DNA of 64,000 nucleotides from Halocaridina rubra (lineage: Eukaryota > Arthropoda > Malacostraca > Decapoda > Atyidae): assembly GCA_037179515.1 (NCBI GenBank), contig JAXCGZ010017034.1, positions 62,001 to 126,000 on the forward strand. Direction: 5' to 3'. Under the pieces are notes generated by a model. That model searched no databases, was not told the origin of the DNA, and saw nothing but the letters and a program-made list of their open reading frames with translations. Positions 60,563 through 64,000 of the stretch are shown here, one piece after another. Numbering within the stretch: the first letter of the stretch is position 1; every line of letters starts with the position of its first letter. A program made the translations under genes and the position numbers.

Positions 60563-62755
60563 TTACTGCGTGGAAAGAGAGCTTATTGGTGTAACAACGT
60601 GAATAGGATGCACTTGAATAACACCAGACTGCAGTTTAACAGAGTGTAACATATTACCTGACATATGAACTGCCTGAATGTGCCTCATGACTGGTTCACT
60701 CTCCTGTCGCCAAAAACCACATTCTTCACATCTAAATTCAATGGATCCTGGGACTTTATCAACACTTCCTGGCATCATTCCTATTGCCTGAGGAGCAGGA
60801 ATCATAGATGCCACGGAATTGGTAAAAGTGTCGTTGCTTGAAGATGTTGATGTATCTGTGGTGACAGCACATGATTGGTGTACTTGCAGGTGAGCTTCTA
60901 ACTGAGCTGCTCCAGCTAAACAAGCACCACATTCACTACAGGCATAAGCTGGAGGAAAGTGAGCTGATATTACGATACTAGATGTAGAGATACCTGTGTT
61001 TGACGAAGATGCTGTGACTGCCACCGAACTAGGAGGATGAGGGTCCGAATCTTCTTCTAATGAGCCATCTTGAAAAACTTTTACAAAATAAAATGCTGTT
61101 GTGTGATCTGGCCTTGTGAGAGTGACCTTGACTCGGTGTGATTGGCGAGGATGATTATTTAGCAGGTGTGGTATGAGATGATTTAATCTTCTGGAGCGTT
61201 CACCACAATAAATGCATTCGACGCTGATCCTGCTATCGTGATCACCAATGTGACCATCTAGCGCAGAGGCAGATGCTAGTACATGGCCACATATCCAACA
61301 CAAAATTCCAGAACATACAGAATTTTGTTCATTTTCCACTACTAAAAGGTTGTGGGTATCCATGTGAGCTGTTATCTGCTGCTGACTGCATGAAGAATGG
61401 CAACACACATTACACATATATTGCTTATCTTTGATTCTGTGTCGAATTAACTCAGCCTTAGATAGAAAGACTTCTTTGCAAGCTTCACAAGTGTGCTTTT
61501 GCACTCTTAATAAAGGGTCTTGACTACCTTTCTTTAATTTATGACCACGAGAATTCTTTTTTCCACAATCAAGAGTTTCTAAAACATGAATAAAGTTTGT
61601 GTTATTAGTATTATGTATATTTTGTAAGTGATATAATATATGATTTTTAGTTGTTGCTTTGAATCCACAAAGAATACAGTCAAAGGTCTGTGGATTAGTC
61701 TTGTTTGGCTTAGTGTCAGGAATACTGGTGCCATTTTGATTTAATATACACTGAATGTCTGAACGAGTATTATTTGTTTTGTACAATATTGCCCCATATC
61801 CTAAATTTACTGTTTCCACCATATAGGAGTCGGTATGCTTTCTCTGAATATGAATTTCTAAGTTCATGGGATCCACAAACTTAAGACCACAATCACCACA
61901 AATATTCCATTTGTTCCCTGTAGCCAATCTATCAGGTTTATTATGTTTTGCAACTTTTGCTACAGTATCCACTCCTAATAATGGGACTTCCGGTATGGGT
62001 GTAAGAGGAGACATGACTGGCTGAGAATTTGTTTGAGAATTAGGTACTAAAGCAACAGGAGTAATCTGAGGAGTATGAAGCATAGCTGCAATATTGGGAT
62101 GCATATGAGCAACTGGAGGAGGAGGAGGAGGTGGTAGGTGTGATGGTTGAGGCTGTTGTCCATAATTCTGCACATGATGTAAAGCATCATGGTAGTATGC
62201 AACAGCTGCATTCTGTGGCTGTTGAGTTAAAGCCCTCTCTGACATTGGAACTCTATCTCCAGGATGATTAAGACGATCATTTTGGTGACCATATGTTTGC
62301 CGGTGTTGAGAATGATGATCTATTAATTCTGCCTTATCCTGGAACCATCTGTCACATTCGGCACAAGAGAAACCACCATTTTTTGCAATTTCAACCCATA
62401 GCTGTTGCTTTGTATGGTGTCGTCTCTCTATGTGGAGTTCAACATTGACTTTATCACAAAATTTAGCACCACACACATTACACTGATATGGCTTGTGTAG
62501 AATTGTTTGTTTTTTTCTATCTAAGCTTTCATTACCTGTACCTTTCCTTTTCTTGTTCTTTTTTGCCAAACGCTGCGCCAACTTCCGGCACAAAGCTCCC
62601 CGTTTGTGCTTTGTGAAGTGCGATGCTTCCCGAAAAAGTCTACCACACACTTCACAAGTGTAGGAGTCAGGATGTTTGTCCTTAGATGACTGTTCTAATA
62701 CCTGCAAAGACTTGGCATCAACAAAAGTACTTCCAAAGCCATAAAGAATTTTCAT
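60563..62755 (-). CDS. Eleven-finger C2H2 zinc-finger protein (single exon or last exon)
   Basis: 730 codons from ATG 62755 (MKILYGFGSTFVDAK) to TAA. Zinc fingers in order: CEVCGRLF (C2HC type, about residue 35), CNVCGAKF, CAECDRWF, CGDCGLKF (about 290), CILCGFKA, CEACKEVF, CNVCCHSS, CWICGHVL, CIYCGERS, CSECGACL and CEECGFWR (about 675). Between fingers 3 and 4 lies a Gln/Pro/His-rich linker with P7 (residues ~160-270). A basic stretch RLAKKNKKRKG, a possible nuclear signal, follows finger 1. An in-frame TGA lies upstream at 62780. An acceptor-like TTTGCAG precedes VLEQSSKDK at 62698, so the real gene may instead splice in there. Probably a nuclear DNA-binding regulator. Finger spacing is irregular (not KRAB-type arrays), and I cannot name an orthologue. 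No frame damage. Confidence 0.88.
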   Translation of the reverse strand: MKILYGFGSTFVDAKSLQVLEQSSKDKHPDSYTCEVCGRLFREASHFTKHKRGALCRKLAQRLAKKNKKRKGTGNESLDRKKQTILHKPYQCNVCGAKFCDKVNVELHIERRHHTKQQLWVEIAKNGGFSCAECDRWFQDKAELIDHHSQHRQTYGHQNDRLNHPGDRVPMSERALTQQPQNAAVAYYHDALHHVQNYGQQPQPSHLPPPPPPPVAHMHPNIAAMLHTPQITPVALVPNSQTNSQPVMSPLTPIPEVPLLGVDTVAKVAKHNKPDRLATGNKWNICGDCGLKFVDPMNLEIHIQRKHTDSYMVETVNLGYGAILYKTNNTRSDIQCILNQNGTSIPDTKPNKTNPQTFDCILCGFKATTKNHILYHLQNIHNTNNTNFIHVLETLDCGKKNSRGHKLKKGSQDPLLRVQKHTCEACKEVFLSKAELIRHRIKDKQYMCNVCCHSSCSQQQITAHMDTHNLLVVENEQNSVCSGILCWICGHVLASASALDGHIGDHDSRISVECIYCGERSRRLNHLIPHLLNNHPRQSHRVKVTLTRPDHTTAFYFVKVFQDGSLEEDSDPHPPSSVAVTASSSNTGISTSSIVISAHFPPAYACSECGACLAGAAQLEAHLQVHQSCAVTTDTSTSSSNDTFTNSVASMIPAPQAIGMMPGSVDKVPGSIEFRCEECGFWRQESEPVMRHIQAVHMSGNMLHSVKLQSGVIQVHPIHVVTPISSLSTQ

Positions 62756-62815
62756 ATAACACAAACATATATACAGTAATCAAGACTTTTGAGAGACTTT
62801 ATTCCAATCTATGCA

Positions 62816-63405
62816 AGAAATAAAGACAGTGAAAATATAAAAGCAATGTATTCCAGCTTCCTGAAAAGAGACTATAATTAAAAATTTATTATAAGAAAAT
62901 TTTTTAATACACCTTTAAATTATATATTTCAAAAATCTCCAACTGTTTATCGGTATATCTATCTTTTTTATACTACAAAGCATCAGCCATTTTCTTAAAA
63001 TTTATTTTGTTTGTGTTATTCTTTATGAGTGTGACACTGAGATGGGCTAAGGATATTGCCCTCATTGGGCCCAAATACCAAGAAGCCATAAACAATTTTC
63101 ATATAACACAAGAAATAAAGACAATGAAAATATAAAAGCAATGTATTCCAGCTTCCTGAAAAGAGACTATAATTAAAAATGTATTATAAGAAAATTTTTT
63201 AATACACCTTCAAATTATATATTTTAAAAATCTCCAATTGTATATCAGTATATCTATCTTTTTTATATTACAAAGCATAAGCCATTTTCTTAAATTTATT
63301 TTGTTTGTGTTATTCTTTATGAGTGTGACACCGAGATGGGCTAAGGATATTGCCTTCATTGGGCCCAATACCAAGAAAACATTGAGAGAAAATAAGTAGC
63401 AGCTT
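62816..63405. repeat. 295-bp tandem duplication upstream of the zinc-finger frame
   Basis: AGAAATAAAGACA at 62816 recurs at 63111; about 270 bp (through GAGTGTGACAC and GGGCTAAGGATATTGCC) are ~95% identical. The intervening AATTTTCATATAACACAAG (63096) copies the first bases of the zinc-finger frame (62750-62765). Each unit ends in an F-repeat 3' piece. Confidence 0.85.
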
Positions 63406-63559
63406 AATGACATGATTGAAATACTAGAATGATAAACAAAATGAAACAGCCAGGCTGAGAGAAAAGTTGTCATTACATTTTCTAAAAACAATAACCTAAA
63501 AATCCGCGCACACCTGAATTATATAAGCAATAAATCCCTGAACATATTCCCTTTTTAGA
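63406..63559. other. Nothing recognised
   Basis: AT-rich, no gene or repeat match. Confidence 0.5.
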
Positions 63560-63930
63560 TTATAAATGACATACGATATGTATAGTATCATTACTCCTAA
63601 AAACAGTACTTTCCTAAATGTACATGTGTTACTTAATCATAACCTTGATCATAGAGTAGCTGATGCATGGAACAGGCTTCCTAGTAGGATAGTAAATGCC
63701 AATACCTTAGACACCTTCAAATGTAGATTAGATAGACATATGACAGGTAGGGTGGGTATGAATAGGTTAGTGCTTATTAGAAAAATCATAAAAAGAAAAA
63801 TAGAATAAATATGTAGAATAGAATAGGTTAGACATGCTGAAAATACCATTCAAAAATGGAGCTGCCTCGTGTGTGCCAGTAGGCATGTTGCAGTGTCCTC
63901 TATTCTTATGTTCTTATGAAACGGGAAAAA
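63560..63930 (+). pseudogene. CR1-like LINE 3' end
   Basis: VADAWNRLPSRIVNANTLDT with FKCRLDRHMTGRVGMNRL is the C-terminal end of a CR1-like protein, nearly identical to the fragment inside E5 (27355-27425). A 3' tail follows with GTGTGCCAGTAGGCATGTTG and TTCTTATGTTCTTATG, the typical short-repeat end of such elements. 5'-truncated. Confidence 0.8.
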
Positions 63931-64000
63931 TAAAGCTACGTAGTATTGCTCAAAACTCTGACATGATATTTCGCGTACAGTCTGTGGTACTAAATAAACA

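Overview
The window reads as an animal nuclear genome, most likely a decapod crustacean (inference from the very long (TA)n and (CT)n tracts, AT-rich introns, and the mix of RTE, CR1, Jockey-like, Tigger/pogo, mariner and hAT elements). Only two host genes can be supported. One is the 3' half of a DDX51-type DEAD-box RNA helicase on the + strand: five coding exons, 21008-21213, 21467-21747, 22302-22575, 38961-39129 and 39419-39676. They join in phase into 395 codons plus a stop. Upstream exons, carrying the Walker A and PTKEL motifs, lie outside the window. The other is a single-exon 11-finger C2H2 zinc-finger protein (or the last exon of one) on the - strand, 60563-62755.

Almost everything else is nested transposons. 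1225-20475 is probably the upstream intron of the helicase. It holds a train of TA-targeting Tigger-like elements laid end to end in what looks like one expanded (TA)n tract, bounded by inverted ~170-bp arms. Family T1 has TIR CAGTAACCCCTCG-like ends and includes one full-length 3.8-kb copy with a broken transposase. Family E has TIR CACCTAGTTC-like ends. LINE-A (FADD-type reverse transcriptase) and tRNA-derived SINEs are nested inside these.

The 16.4-kb helicase intron (22576-38960) holds an old RTE split by an 11.4-kb TA-flanked element (G). Inside G sit a Jockey-like LINE, another E element, and a CR1 LINE that is itself split by a 3.15-kb RTE with an intact target-site duplication. 40658-48664 carries T2, C and H Tigger-like elements and a second LINE-A invaded by a different RTE. 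50675-55702 is one ~300-bp C MITE that absorbed another C, a nearly intact pogo/POGK-like element, and an H element that in turn holds a hAT element with an 8-bp duplication. 56341-59420 has T2, mariner and two LINE fragments.

Many insertion sites can be proved inside the window, because the interrupted sequence is coding or has an uninterrupted paralogue here. The most unusual observations are: a T1 element whose transposase was replaced by foreign coding-like tandem repeats; E elements that carry a CR1 3' fragment; an RTE joined to LINE-A exactly at their shared RT motif; the TA-tract transposon train; and the near-intact pogo element. I saw no prokaryotic features, CRISPR array, rRNA, functional tRNA, viral gene or toxin gene.
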